Assembly: GCF_030719295.1 (NCBI RefSeq)
Contig: NZ_CP120997.1
Span: 992,001 to 1,056,000 of the forward strand
From: Streptomyces sp. Mut1
GTDB taxonomy: Bacteria; Actinomycetota; Actinomycetes; Streptomycetales; Streptomycetaceae
Length of the DNA stretch: 64,000 nt
Reading direction: 5' to 3'
Positions within the stretch are counted from its first letter, which is position 1. The number at the start of each line of letters is the position of its first letter. Under the pieces are notes generated by a model, which worked only from the letters and a program-made list of their open reading frames with translations, was not told the DNA's origin and did no database searches. The translations under genes and the position numbers were made by a program. Below are positions 24,785 to 32,603 of this stretch, piece after piece.

Positions 24785-25486
24785 TCAGAACCCGCGGACC
24801 GGCTCCACTTCCTTCGCGGGCGGCGCGAACGGCCCCCAGGCGAAGGCCGGCATCCAGGTCACCGACGGGTCCCCGGACCAGCGCAGGTCCTCGATCTGGT
24901 GCCAGGTGCGGCGGCCGGTCAGCGACCGGAACACGTCGAAGGCCGGGCCGTGAACGGTGGCGACGGGAGCCCCCTCCCCCACCACCCAGTCCCGCTCCGG
25001 GGTGTCGATCCGCAACGCGGGCAGATTCCCGCCGTGCAGGGCGAGGCCGAAGCCCATGGTGGCCAGGTCCAGCGCGCCGGGGAACGCCGGATGGCGGTGT
25101 GGCGCGACCGTCTCCCCGAGGCCGACGCGCAGGTCGATCTCGTGCGAGAACACGTCGAGCAGCAGGATGCGCCGCCGCAGTTCGGGGGTGCGGTCCAGCG
25201 CCTCGCGCAGCTCGCCGTCCAGGGCGTCCCACCGGTCCAGCAGACCGGGCAGGCCGACGCCCTCCGACGGGCGCAGATCGATCTGGTTGTCCTCCAGGGC
25301 GACGAACGACTCGCATATGTGGACCAGGTGTCCGATCAGGTCGCGCACGCTCCAGTCGGGGCAGGCGGGCACACCGGCAAAGGCCGTGTCCGGCGTCCGG
25401 GTGACCAGACCGGTGATGTTCTGCCTGGTCCGCCGGTAGGCGCGGTACTGCTCGGCCGGATCGTGTCCGGTCCCCGCCGCCGTCAT
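24785..25486 (-). CDS. Mycothiol-dependent maleylpyruvate isomerase-fold (DinB_2/MDMPI) protein
   Basis: A 233-aa four-helix-bundle protein of the MDMPI/DinB_2 superfamily. The helix-2 motif 'WSVRDLIGHLVHI' and the later 'VFSHEIDLRVG' supply the histidines that bind a divalent metal in this family. Members use mycothiol as cofactor to isomerise or conjugate electrophiles, although many are uncharacterised. It starts at ATG 25486, overlapping the stop of the epimerase gene (ATGA). A paralogue-like protein lies at 28121-28903. Mycothiol chemistry near an enediyne, which is activated by thiols, is suggestive, but the role is unknown. Confidence 0.82.
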   Translation of the reverse strand: MTAAGTGHDPAEQYRAYRRTRQNITGLVTRTPDTAFAGVPACPDWSVRDLIGHLVHICESFVALEDNQIDLRPSEGVGLPGLLDRWDALDGELREALDRTPELRRRILLLDVFSHEIDLRVGLGETVAPHRHPAFPGALDLATMGFGLALHGGNLPALRIDTPERDWVVGEGAPVATVHGPAFDVFRSLTGRRTWHQIEDLRWSGDPSVTWMPAFAWGPFAPPAKEVEPVRGF

Positions 25487-26517
25487 GACCCGCTCCGCTC
25501 GCCCGCGGTGCCGGCCTGGCGCCGCGTCAGCAGCCCGGTGCGGTGCAGCCAGTTGGCGGTGTCGGCCATCGTCGTCGCGACGGGCCGCGCCGCGGGGGCG
25601 TCGGCCGTCGCGGCCCGGGACACCGGTACCGCGTGCACGCAGGTGTAGGCGGCGCCGAACTCGGCGGGGATGTGCCACGGCCACCACCGCTGGACCGCGT
25701 CGGTGACCCGGGCGGCGGGAAGCATGGCCCGCCCCGGCAGCCGCAGCGTCGTGAGCCGGCGGCCCGTCGCCGCGCGGAGCTGGGCCAGGTAGTCGGCCGT
25801 CGTCACGTACCGGTTGGGCCCGAAGACGCGTACCGGCTTGTCCGGCGGCGGGCCGAGGGCCAGCTCCCCGAGTACGGCGGCGGTGTCACGCACGTCGCCC
25901 AGCGGGAAGCCGCCGGTGGGCCAGAGCGGCATCAGGCCGCGCAGCGCGTCGCGCAGCCGGCCGGTCTGGTCACCGAGCCCCGGGTCGTCCGGGCCCAGCA
26001 GGGCCGGGGGGTAGACGATGTGGACCGGCGCCCCGTCGTCCTGGTGCCGCCGGGCAAGCGTCTCGCAGGCCGCCTTGCTCGCCAGATAGGGCTCGTCGGG
26101 GTCGCCCACCGGGCTTTCGGCGCGCAGCTCGGAATCGGTGGTGGGAATCAGCGCCCCGACGGTCGAGACGTACAGCACCGTGCCGGCCCCGGACCGGACC
26201 GCCGCGTCCAGGACCGCCTCGGTGCCCGCCACGTTGGTGCGGGTGATGTCGTCACGGCGTCTGCGGTCGAAGGAGTAGACCGACCCCAGGTGGATCACGG
26301 CGTCGGCGCCACGGACCGCGCGGGCCGCCGCCGCCTCGTCGGCGACGTCGCCGGTGACGGTCTCCACCGTGTCCGGGTCGACGCCGAGCGGGCCGAGCGC
26401 GGGCGCCAGCCGTAACGGGTCGCGCACCAGCAGCCGGATCCGTGCTCCACCGGCCGCGAGGGCGGCGACCGTGTGCGAGCCGAGGAAGCCGGTGCCTCCT
26501 GTCACACAGACCAACAT
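25483..26517 (-). CDS. NAD(P)-dependent epimerase/dehydratase (extended SDR); contains a TTA codon
   Basis: A 344-aa extended short-chain dehydrogenase with the N-terminal 'VTGGTGFLGSHTV' dinucleotide loop and 'VIHLGSVYSF'. The usual Tyr-x-x-x-Lys is represented by 'YLASK', which makes it catalytically plausible. A TTA leucine codon at 26413-26415 (codon 35) suggests bldA-dependent translation. ATG 26517 has a strong AAAAGGAGGA site just upstream. It is coupled to the MDMPI-fold gene. No other sugar-nucleotide genes are near, so a reductase acting on an aldehyde or ketone (flavonol-reductase or cinnamoyl-CoA-reductase style) is more likely than a sugar epimerase. Confidence 0.87.
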   Translation of the reverse strand: MLVCVTGGTGFLGSHTVAALAAGGARIRLLVRDPLRLAPALGPLGVDPDTVETVTGDVADEAAAARAVRGADAVIHLGSVYSFDRRRRDDITRTNVAGTEAVLDAAVRSGAGTVLYVSTVGALIPTTDSELRAESPVGDPDEPYLASKAACETLARRHQDDGAPVHIVYPPALLGPDDPGLGDQTGRLRDALRGLMPLWPTGGFPLGDVRDTAAVLGELALGPPPDKPVRVFGPNRYVTTADYLAQLRAATGRRLTTLRLPGRAMLPAARVTDAVQRWWPWHIPAEFGAAYTCVHAVPVSRAATADAPAARPVATTMADTANWLHRTGLLTRRQAGTAGERSGS

Positions 26518-26717
26518 GTCGTTCCTCCTTTTCCGTCCCCTGCTCGACGTGTCGCGTCGGCCGCCGTCGCGGCCCGTCCGCAGGCGTGTCGGTCCGGCAG
26601 GAGCTGTCGGGTGATGTCCGCCGTGCGGCGGCTCGTACCGTCCGCCGGCCCGGTCCGCACGAAGGCGAAGACGGGCGACCGCGGACCGTACGGGGTGCGG
26701 CGGGGCCGGCGCGGTTC

Positions 26718-28028
26718 TCAGGCGGCCCACCCGCCGGAGGGGCCGTTCTCGCGGCGCTCGGAGTCCACTTGGACGTCCTTGGCGAAGGAGGCCATGAGTA
26801 CGGGAACCGCCTCGGCCTGGAAGTCGACCTCGGAGTCGAACTCCTTGATCATTCCTTCCAGCACCAGCAGCGACAGCAGCGGAAAGGCGAACTCGGCCGC
26901 GGCGAAGACGCCGAAATCCTTCTGGAGCTTGAACAGCCGCGGTGCGAACGCCCCGAGGTCGAAGTCCTTCGACAGCGCCCCGGCCACCTCGTCCACCAGC
27001 TCCGTCACCGCATTGCGGAATCCCTCCCGGTCCATGTCGGCGGGGAGCCGCGCGGCGCTGTCGAGCACGATGTCCGCACACTTCGGGCCGTTGCCCTGGG
27101 CCATGTTGAGGAAGAAGCCGGCGAAGGAGCGCCGCACCGCGTCGGGCAGCTGCACCACGAAGCCGGCGTCGAGCACCACGACCCGCCCCTCACCGTCCAG
27201 GCAGAGGTTGCCCGGATGCAGGTCGCAGTGCACCACGCCGTCCACGAAGAGCATCCGGTAGACCGCCCGGAGCACGTCGCGGACCACCTCCTGGCGGCGG
27301 GCCATCGACATGCCGTGGGGCCGGAACCGGCCGATGTCCGGGACGAACTCCATGGTGAGCACCGTCGGCCCGCACAGTCCCTCGACGGGCGCCGGGATAC
27401 GCAGTTCGGTGTGGTCGGAGAGGTTGCCGCGCAGCGCGAGCAGGGAGTCGTGTTCGGCGGTGAAGTCGAGTTGGCGCAGGACGGCGCCGCCGAGCTGGCC
27501 GATCATCTCCTCGGCGGGCAGGTCCCGCATGCTCGGCAGCAGCCGGCCGGCCCGCGCGCCGAGCAGGGCGAGGCGCAGATCGGCCTCCAGCACCGGGCGG
27601 ATGCCGTGCCGCTGCACCTTGACGGCGACCTCGGTACCGTCGGCGAGCCGTGCGCGGTGCACGCTGGCGATACTGCCGCAGGCCACCGGCTCCCAGTCGA
27701 ACTCGGCGAAGGCATCGGAGAATCCGGCCTCGGCGAGGGTGCGGGCCACCGCCGCCCGCCTCGGCTGCCGCACCTCGTCGGCCAGTTCACCCAACGCGTC
27801 GCACCAGCGTTCGGGGACCAGGTCGCGGCGCGTGCTGAGCAGCTGCCCCGCCTTGACGAAGAACGGCCCCAGCGCGGTCAGCAGCCGGGGAGCGCGGTGC
27901 GCCAGCCCGGCCCGGCCGCCGCGGGTCATCGTGTGCGGCAGGGCGGCGATCAGATGTCCGGTGACGATCAGGGCGGTGGCACAGGCGCGCTTCGGCAGCA
28001 GCCACCAGCTGGTCCGTTCTTCTCGCAC
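26718..28028 (-). CDS. ABC1/UbiB (ADCK)-family atypical kinase
   Basis: A 436-aa member of the ABC1/UbiB family of atypical kinase-ATPases, which in other systems support ubiquinone or other isoprenoid-lipid metabolism. Family motifs are visible: the KxGQ motif in 'FVKAGQLLSTR', a Gly-Ser loop 'GSIASVHRA', the ATP-site lysine in 'VAVKVQR', the catalytic 'HCDLHPGNL', and 'LDAGFV' in place of DFG. It starts at GTG 28028. It is co-directional with the epimerase but separated by 200 bp in which I see no gene. Its presence in an enediyne neighbourhood is unusual and no specific role can be assigned. Confidence 0.88.
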   Translation of the reverse strand: MREERTSWWLLPKRACATALIVTGHLIAALPHTMTRGGRAGLAHRAPRLLTALGPFFVKAGQLLSTRRDLVPERWCDALGELADEVRQPRRAAVARTLAEAGFSDAFAEFDWEPVACGSIASVHRARLADGTEVAVKVQRHGIRPVLEADLRLALLGARAGRLLPSMRDLPAEEMIGQLGGAVLRQLDFTAEHDSLLALRGNLSDHTELRIPAPVEGLCGPTVLTMEFVPDIGRFRPHGMSMARRQEVVRDVLRAVYRMLFVDGVVHCDLHPGNLCLDGEGRVVVLDAGFVVQLPDAVRRSFAGFFLNMAQGNGPKCADIVLDSAARLPADMDREGFRNAVTELVDEVAGALSKDFDLGAFAPRLFKLQKDFGVFAAAEFAFPLLSLLVLEGMIKEFDSEVDFQAEAVPVLMASFAKDVQVDSERRENGPSGGWAA

Positions 28029-28120
28029 GGCAACCCCAGATCCCTCGTGTCGGGCGGACCGAAGACGGCCCGCCAGCTAGGAAAGCAGCCCCCGGGCCGG
28101 TGATCTATACGCCATATTGC

Positions 28121-28903
28121 TCACTGCGGTGCCCGGCCCGTGCCGGGCGGTCCGACGTAGGACTGCGCGATGTCCAGCCACTGGCCGGCCTCCGTCCCGA
28201 CAGCGGTCAGCGCGAGGTCGTCGCGGTGTCGGCGACGGGTGACGAGCAGACAGAAGTCCTCGGCCGGGCCGGCGATCCGCTGCCCGGCCTCCGGCGGTCC
28301 GAAGGCCCACAGCTCCCCGGACGGGGCCGTCAGCTCGAAACGGAACGGCTCGGCCGGAGCCCGCAGACCGCGGGCGCGGTAGGCCAGGTCCCGGGTGCGG
28401 GTCCCGAGGAAGACGATGTGGCCGATCCGGTCGGTGAGCACGCGCGGACGCCCGAGGCCGTCGCGGATGTCCTGGCCGTGCGCGAACAGCTCCGCCAACG
28501 CAACCGCGGCGAGCACACTGGCCGGCAGCGGCCCGGCCGGCCACGGCACCAGGTCACGCCGTTCCAGTGCGGCCAGCCCCTTCTCGGCGGCAGCCCGTTC
28601 CTCGGCCCAGCGACGCAGCAGACCGGGGACCGGCTCCGCGACGTACTCGGCGAGCGCGGCGTCCATCCCGGACTGGAAGTCCTCCCGGACCGGCGCGGTC
28701 TCGGCCGCGAAGGCCTCCGCGTCGCTCACCGCGAGCCGGACCAGACGGGAGACGTACGCCAGGTGAGCCACCTGGTGACGGACCGTCCAGGAGGCGGCGG
28801 GGGTCGCCGCCGCCCACTCCTCGGGGCTGAGTCCTGCCACGAGATCACCGAGTTCGGTGCCCTCCACCGCCAGATCTGCGTACACGTCCTGCATTGCGGT
28901 CAC
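28121..28903 (-). CDS. Maleylpyruvate isomerase-fold protein (TIGR03084-like)
   Basis: A 260-aa protein of the MDMPI/DinB_2 superfamily. The motif 'WTVRHQVAHLAYV' and the later 'LFAHGQDIRDGLG' carry the family histidines, and a C-terminal wHTH-like or SCP-like tail follows ('GPAEDFCLLVTRR'), as in the TIGR03084 group. Start GTG 28903 overlaps the stop of the MerR gene and has AAAGGA upstream; an internal ATG at 28894 is an alternative. It forms a two-gene unit with the MerR regulator and may respond to electrophilic or oxidative stress through mycothiol. Function is not established. Confidence 0.82.
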   Translation of the reverse strand: MTAMQDVYADLAVEGTELGDLVAGLSPEEWAAATPAASWTVRHQVAHLAYVSRLVRLAVSDAEAFAAETAPVREDFQSGMDAALAEYVAEPVPGLLRRWAEERAAAEKGLAALERRDLVPWPAGPLPASVLAAVALAELFAHGQDIRDGLGRPRVLTDRIGHIVFLGTRTRDLAYRARGLRAPAEPFRFELTAPSGELWAFGPPEAGQRIAGPAEDFCLLVTRRRHRDDLALTAVGTEAGQWLDIAQSYVGPPGTGRAPQ

Positions 28904-29634
28904 GTGTCCATTCCTTTCGACGCGCCGGAGAACGCAGCGGGCGAACCGGGTCCATCTTCCGGGCGCGGACGGACCGCCGCTTCTTCGCACGTGCTCTGCG
29001 CGCCGCCTTCGACGCCCTGGAAGTGACGGACCGACTTGTCCTCCCCGGCGAGGCGGCGCAGGGCGAGCAGCGCCGGTTCCAGAAGGAGACACACCAGCAC
29101 CGCGCGTTCGGCGGCCTCCCTCGGCCCCCACGCGCCGTCCAGCTGCTCGATGTCCAGCTCCGACGCACGGTCCGCCAATCGCGCGTAGGGCAGCAGCGTC
29201 CGCCAGTCGATCTCCGTACCCAGCTCCGACAAGGCGTGCAGAATCTCGCCGAGGCTCCGGGCGGCGGCGGTACCGGAGCCGACGTCCCAGCCCATCTCGG
29301 CGATCAGGCTCCACGCGCCCGCGACGCCCGGCGCCTCCGCCCGCTCGCGGTCCCCGTCCGGCGAGGCCGGCCCGCCGTCGATCGGCAGTCCGAGGATCCG
29401 GTACGGATCCGGCTGCCGCGCCATGGTGCCGAGAACCCTCCCGGCCACACCGACCGACAGCCGGCGCACACCAATCAGCGCCCGGATCAACCGCAGTCGG
29501 TGCAGGTGCTCCTCGCCGTAGTCGGCGCGGGTCGCGCTGACACGCCGGCCCGGGGACAGCAGCCCTTCCCGGAGGTAGTACTTGATCGTCGCGGCCGGCG
29601 TCCCGCTGAGGCTGCTGAGTTCCGCCAACGTCAT
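28900..29634 (-). CDS. MerR-family transcriptional regulator
   Basis: A 244-aa MerR-type regulator. Residues 1-70 form the winged helix-turn-helix ('MTLAELSSLSGTPAATIKYY' then 'REGLLSPGRRVSATRADYGE'). A long helical C-terminus follows, without an obvious cysteine metal site. ATG 29634 gives a normal N-terminus, although the upstream GC-rich sequence shows no clear ribosome site. It is coupled by GTGA to the isomerase-fold gene and likely controls it. It is the last gene of the accessory region. Confidence 0.85.
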   Translation of the reverse strand: MTLAELSSLSGTPAATIKYYLREGLLSPGRRVSATRADYGEEHLHRLRLIRALIGVRRLSVGVAGRVLGTMARQPDPYRILGLPIDGGPASPDGDRERAEAPGVAGAWSLIAEMGWDVGSGTAAARSLGEILHALSELGTEIDWRTLLPYARLADRASELDIEQLDGAWGPREAAERAVLVCLLLEPALLALRRLAGEDKSVRHFQGVEGGAQSTCEEAAVRPRPEDGPGSPAAFSGASKGMDT

Positions 29635-30072
29635 GGGGCCCCGCCCGTCCGCGGCGGTGCCGCCGGAGCGCCGGGTCCCGTCCTCACGTGCGGACTGCCC
29701 CGGCCCGCGCCCGGCTTCTCGGCGGGGTACCGCGGGCGGGCCGGTGCGGGCGGCTGCCGCCGCTCGTCGTCCGGAGCGGGCGGCGGGCCGGTCCCCTCCC
29801 CCTCGGCCACCGGATCCGCGCATGCGTGCAGTGGTTTCGTCAAAGGGGTCCCTCCCCGGAGAACGGGCTCCTGACCAGGCCGGCCGACGCGGCGGAACGA
29901 GTCTGTCGCCGGACCCGGCGATCTGTCTTCTCGTCCGTTGCTCGGTGCGGATCATCTCCACATCGGTGCGGAACCGGCCGGCGGTCGCGAAGGCGCGCTC
30001 TCCGGGGCACGGGCGGCCACGCGCGTTGCCGTCGAGCGGCCGTGGCCTTGGGGACCGTGGGGACCTACGTGC
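29635..30072. other. Gene-poor junction between the accessory region and conserved chromosome
   Basis: These 438 bases hold no gene I can support. A 70-codon, Pro/Gly/Arg-rich open frame on the minus strand (29631-29843) overlaps the merR start by ATGA but has the composition of a GC shadow. It is probably the promoter region of merR plus the 3' side of the peptidase gene. No tRNA gene or att-like repeat was seen. Confidence 0.5.
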
Positions 30073-31428
30073 TCACAGCAGCCCGAACGACCGCAGGGCC
30101 CGGCGCTGGGCCGGCGAGGGGTGGGAGGGCCAGTAGACGTAACAGACCCCGCCCGTCCCGCTCTTGACCTTGCCCTCCGCGTCGTAGCGCTTCGTGCGCA
30201 GCCAGATGGTCTCCCACTCGTGGCGGCGGTAGACGTGGCGCACCGCCTCGTCGTCCGGTGACGCGGGGTCGTTGGCGACGACGTCGCCGTCGGGGGTGAA
30301 GCCGATGACGGTCATCAGGTGGCCGGAGGTGCCGTAGCCCGCGCCGATCAGTTCCTCCTTGAGGAAGGACTGCGAGGTGATGACCGGGATGCCTGTCCGG
30401 ACCAGGGTCTCCACGTCCTTGAGGGAGCCGAGCCGGGTCACCGCGGCGCTCATGTCGCGGTAGGTCGCCGCGTAGGCGGCGTTGAACGGCCAGTTGCCGC
30501 AGCCCTCGTACTGGTTGTCGTACGTGAAGCGCGCGGCGTGGCAGACCTGGGGGTCCTGGAGTCCGGGCTCGACCCAGGCGAGGTCATCGGCGGAGGGGGT
30601 GCGGCCCCAGTACTCGATGATCATCTGCGAGGAGGTGGGGCTGCACCACGCCTCGCCGCCGTTGTCGTACTCGGGGTACTGCCCGACGTGGACGTTCTGC
30701 GAGTAGCGCGGCACCGGCAGCTCGCGGACGAGTCCGGGGGTGCTGGCGGGGACGGTGAAGCGGTCGGGGATGTCCGAGGCCATCGCGCCGATCCGCCACA
30801 CGGTCGGGGTGAGCCGGCTGCCCGGGGTGCGGTACAGCGTGAGCCGCAGCCGGTAGGAGAGCAGGCGCAGGCCGCTCGCCGCGTCGTCCACCGAGAAGGT
30901 GTCGGTCCAGACGGAGCTCTTGCCGTCGCTCTGGTCGTCCACGGAGGTGCGGCGGATGTCGCCGTCGCCGGCCGCCCAGCGGCCCATGACGTACCAGGGG
31001 GACTCGGTGCCGTCCGAGTAGCGGCCGCGCAGTTCGATCCGGATCCAGGTGCCGGCCGGGGTGTCCGCGTTCCAGGAGGCGATCACCTCGGTCGCGGGGA
31101 CGGACGAGCGGTGGACGGGTGAGGTCCAGGTCGCGTAGTCCCACGCGGCGGTGGTGCCGGTGTGCGGGTCGGTGTAGTCCGTGCGGCCCAGCGCATGGCC
31201 GATGACGAGCCCGGCGCGGCGGCCGGCGACCGCGCGGGTCCCGGCGCCGTGGCCGCAGCGCCAGTCGGTGTACGTGGTCCAGGCGTGGTTGTCCACCGAG
31301 GGCGGCGGGGCCGTGGGGCGGTGGTGCGGGGTGGCGTCCGCCACGGCGGCGGTGGAGAGCGTTCCGGCGCCGGCCGCGGCCGCGATGGCGGCGGTGAGCA
31401 CGGTTCGGCGTGAGGTCGGACTGGGCAT
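30073..31428 (-). CDS. Tat-exported C39-like cysteine peptidase family protein
   Basis: A 451-aa secreted protein. The N-terminus has a twin-arginine signal ('TSRRTVLTAAIAAAA') and probable cleavage near 'AVADA'. A beta-sandwich-like middle (about 45-225) leads to a papain-fold C39_2-type domain: the catalytic Cys is in 'GGEAWCSPTSSQM', the His in 'SGHLMTVIGF', followed by 'NDPAS'. Proteins of this kind are common in Streptomyces; the substrate is unknown. ATG 31428 precedes the signal directly. It is monocistronic and appears to be the first gene of the conserved chromosome. Confidence 0.88.
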   Translation of the reverse strand: MPSPTSRRTVLTAAIAAAAGAGTLSTAAVADATPHHRPTAPPPSVDNHAWTTYTDWRCGHGAGTRAVAGRRAGLVIGHALGRTDYTDPHTGTTAAWDYATWTSPVHRSSVPATEVIASWNADTPAGTWIRIELRGRYSDGTESPWYVMGRWAAGDGDIRRTSVDDQSDGKSSVWTDTFSVDDAASGLRLLSYRLRLTLYRTPGSRLTPTVWRIGAMASDIPDRFTVPASTPGLVRELPVPRYSQNVHVGQYPEYDNGGEAWCSPTSSQMIIEYWGRTPSADDLAWVEPGLQDPQVCHAARFTYDNQYEGCGNWPFNAAYAATYRDMSAAVTRLGSLKDVETLVRTGIPVITSQSFLKEELIGAGYGTSGHLMTVIGFTPDGDVVANDPASPDDEAVRHVYRRHEWETIWLRTKRYDAEGKVKSGTGGVCYVYWPSHPSPAQRRALRSFGLL

Positions 31429-31616
31429 GGGCGAGACCCCCGGTCGTCGGCGGAATGGGGCTGCGGTGCACAACAGTGCGCCAACTATCGCGGGTCGCGT
31501 CCCGGTTCGGCCAGCGATTCGGCCCGCGCCGGTCAATCAATATTGGTCTCGACCACTGGCGTGACCTGCGGCTGCGCGGGAGCGCCCGCGAGGCGCCCGG
31601 CTCGTAGGCTGGGCGC

Positions 31617-32201
31617 ATGAACGACCTTCCGCACCACGCCGCGCGACTGCGCGCCCTCGCGCCGTCCTGCGGACCGGTGCGGCTCGTGGCCGTCGACGGC
31701 CACGCCGGATCGGGCAAGAGCACCTTCGCCGCCCGCCTCGCCGAGGCGCTCGGCGGCGCCCCCGTGCTGCACCTGGACGACCTGGCGACGCACCAGGAGC
31801 TGTTCGCCTGGACGGACCGGCTGCGCGAACAGGTGACCGAACCGCTCTCGCGCGGCGAGCCCGCGCGCTACGCGCCGTACGACTGGACGGCCCGGGCCTT
31901 CGGGCCGCCGCGGACCCTGGAGCCCGCGCCCGTGATCCTCATCGAGGGGGTCGGCGCGGGCCGGCGCGCCCTGCGCCCGCTGCTGGCCCGGCTGCTGTGG
32001 ATGGACCTGGCGGCCGAGGAGTCCTGGGAGCGCGGGCGGCGGCGGGACGGGCCCGCGCTGAGCGCGTTCTGGGACGGCTGGACCGCCGCCGAGACGGCAC
32101 ACTTCTCGGCCGACCCCTCGCGCCCCCATGCGGACGCTCTGGTACGGCAGTTGCCCGTGGGGTACGAGTGGCTGGAAGGGCCCGTACGGGCGCACTGCTG
32201 A
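31617..32201 (+). CDS. Uridine kinase-like P-loop NTPase
   Basis: A 194-aa P-loop kinase-like protein with Walker A 'GHAGSGKST' and the nucleoside-site motif 'VLHLDDL'. A later Walker-B-like strand is 'VILIEGV'. It resembles the short uridine kinase-like proteins annotated across Streptomyces. It would phosphorylate a nucleoside or small alcohol, but the specificity loop is too divergent to name the substrate. It is a single gene with a weak ribosome site. Confidence 0.8.
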   Translation: MNDLPHHAARLRALAPSCGPVRLVAVDGHAGSGKSTFAARLAEALGGAPVLHLDDLATHQELFAWTDRLREQVTEPLSRGEPARYAPYDWTARAFGPPRTLEPAPVILIEGVGAGRRALRPLLARLLWMDLAAEESWERGRRRDGPALSAFWDGWTAAETAHFSADPSRPHADALVRQLPVGYEWLEGPVRAHC

Positions 32202-32282
32202 ACCGTTCCGTCACATGGCGTGACCGTTTCCCGGCGCCGTACCGGGCAGTCGGAAATCGCCCGGGAAGTACCTCAACTCCGC

Positions 32283-32312
32283 TTGACCCGGGGGCGGTAC
32301 AGGTCTTACGTT
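32283..32312 (+). promoter_or_regulatory. HrdB-like promoter of the candidate small RNA
   Basis: A -35 box TTGACC (32283-32288) and a -10 box TACGTT (32307-32312) are separated by 18 bp. Transcription would start near 32318-32320. The next coding start is almost 290 bp further on, beyond a terminator. Confidence 0.5.
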
Positions 32313-32317
32313 CTCAA

Positions 32318-32390
32318 TGTGCGGCTTTTCGGAGCCCCCACAGACGCGAAGCCCCCGGTTGTTCCCCCGTGATCGGGGGCTTCGTCCTGT
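32318..32390 (+). ncRNA. Candidate C-rich small RNA with two hairpins
   Basis: About 70 nt between a good promoter and a rho-independent-like hairpin. The first element is a small stem-loop (about 32319-32341) with a run of five C residues on its 3' side. The second has 11-bp perfect arms at 32347-32357 and 32374-32384 with another CCCCC in the loop. C-rich loops recall actinobacterial regulatory RNAs such as 6C, but I cannot confirm membership. It may instead be a terminated leader of the AAA gene. The rest of the 32202-32603 gap holds no gene. Confidence 0.45.
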
Positions 32391-32603
32391 GCTCCCCGCA
32401 CCTCCCCGGCCGCCACCGGACCCCTCTCCCTCACCCTGGGTCACGACGCGTCTTCGGCCTGCGGCACCCTTAGTCGGATACTCCCCGCACAGGTACGATG
32501 CCTCTCGGTGCGGTCAATTCCCGTCCACGGCACAGTGTTTCGGCGCGCCTCGGCGGGCTTTCGGGCGGCGGGACATCCTGGGGGCACGTTTGTGGGGGAC
32601 CTG

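Noticed and set aside
25483..26517. Reading the epimerase as a deoxysugar-pathway gene
   Set aside because: No nucleotidyltransferase, 4,6-dehydratase or glycosyltransferase is nearby, and the sequence resembles aldehyde- or ketone-reducing extended SDRs.
29631..29843. A 70-codon frame upstream of merR overlapping its start by ATGA
   Set aside because: Pro/Gly/Arg-rich composition, no ribosome site and no family; the overlap alone is not enough.
32318..32390. Naming the C-rich RNA as 6C RNA
   Set aside because: The C-rich loops are suggestive, but I cannot run a covariance search and the known 6C locus lies elsewhere in Streptomyces as far as I recall.
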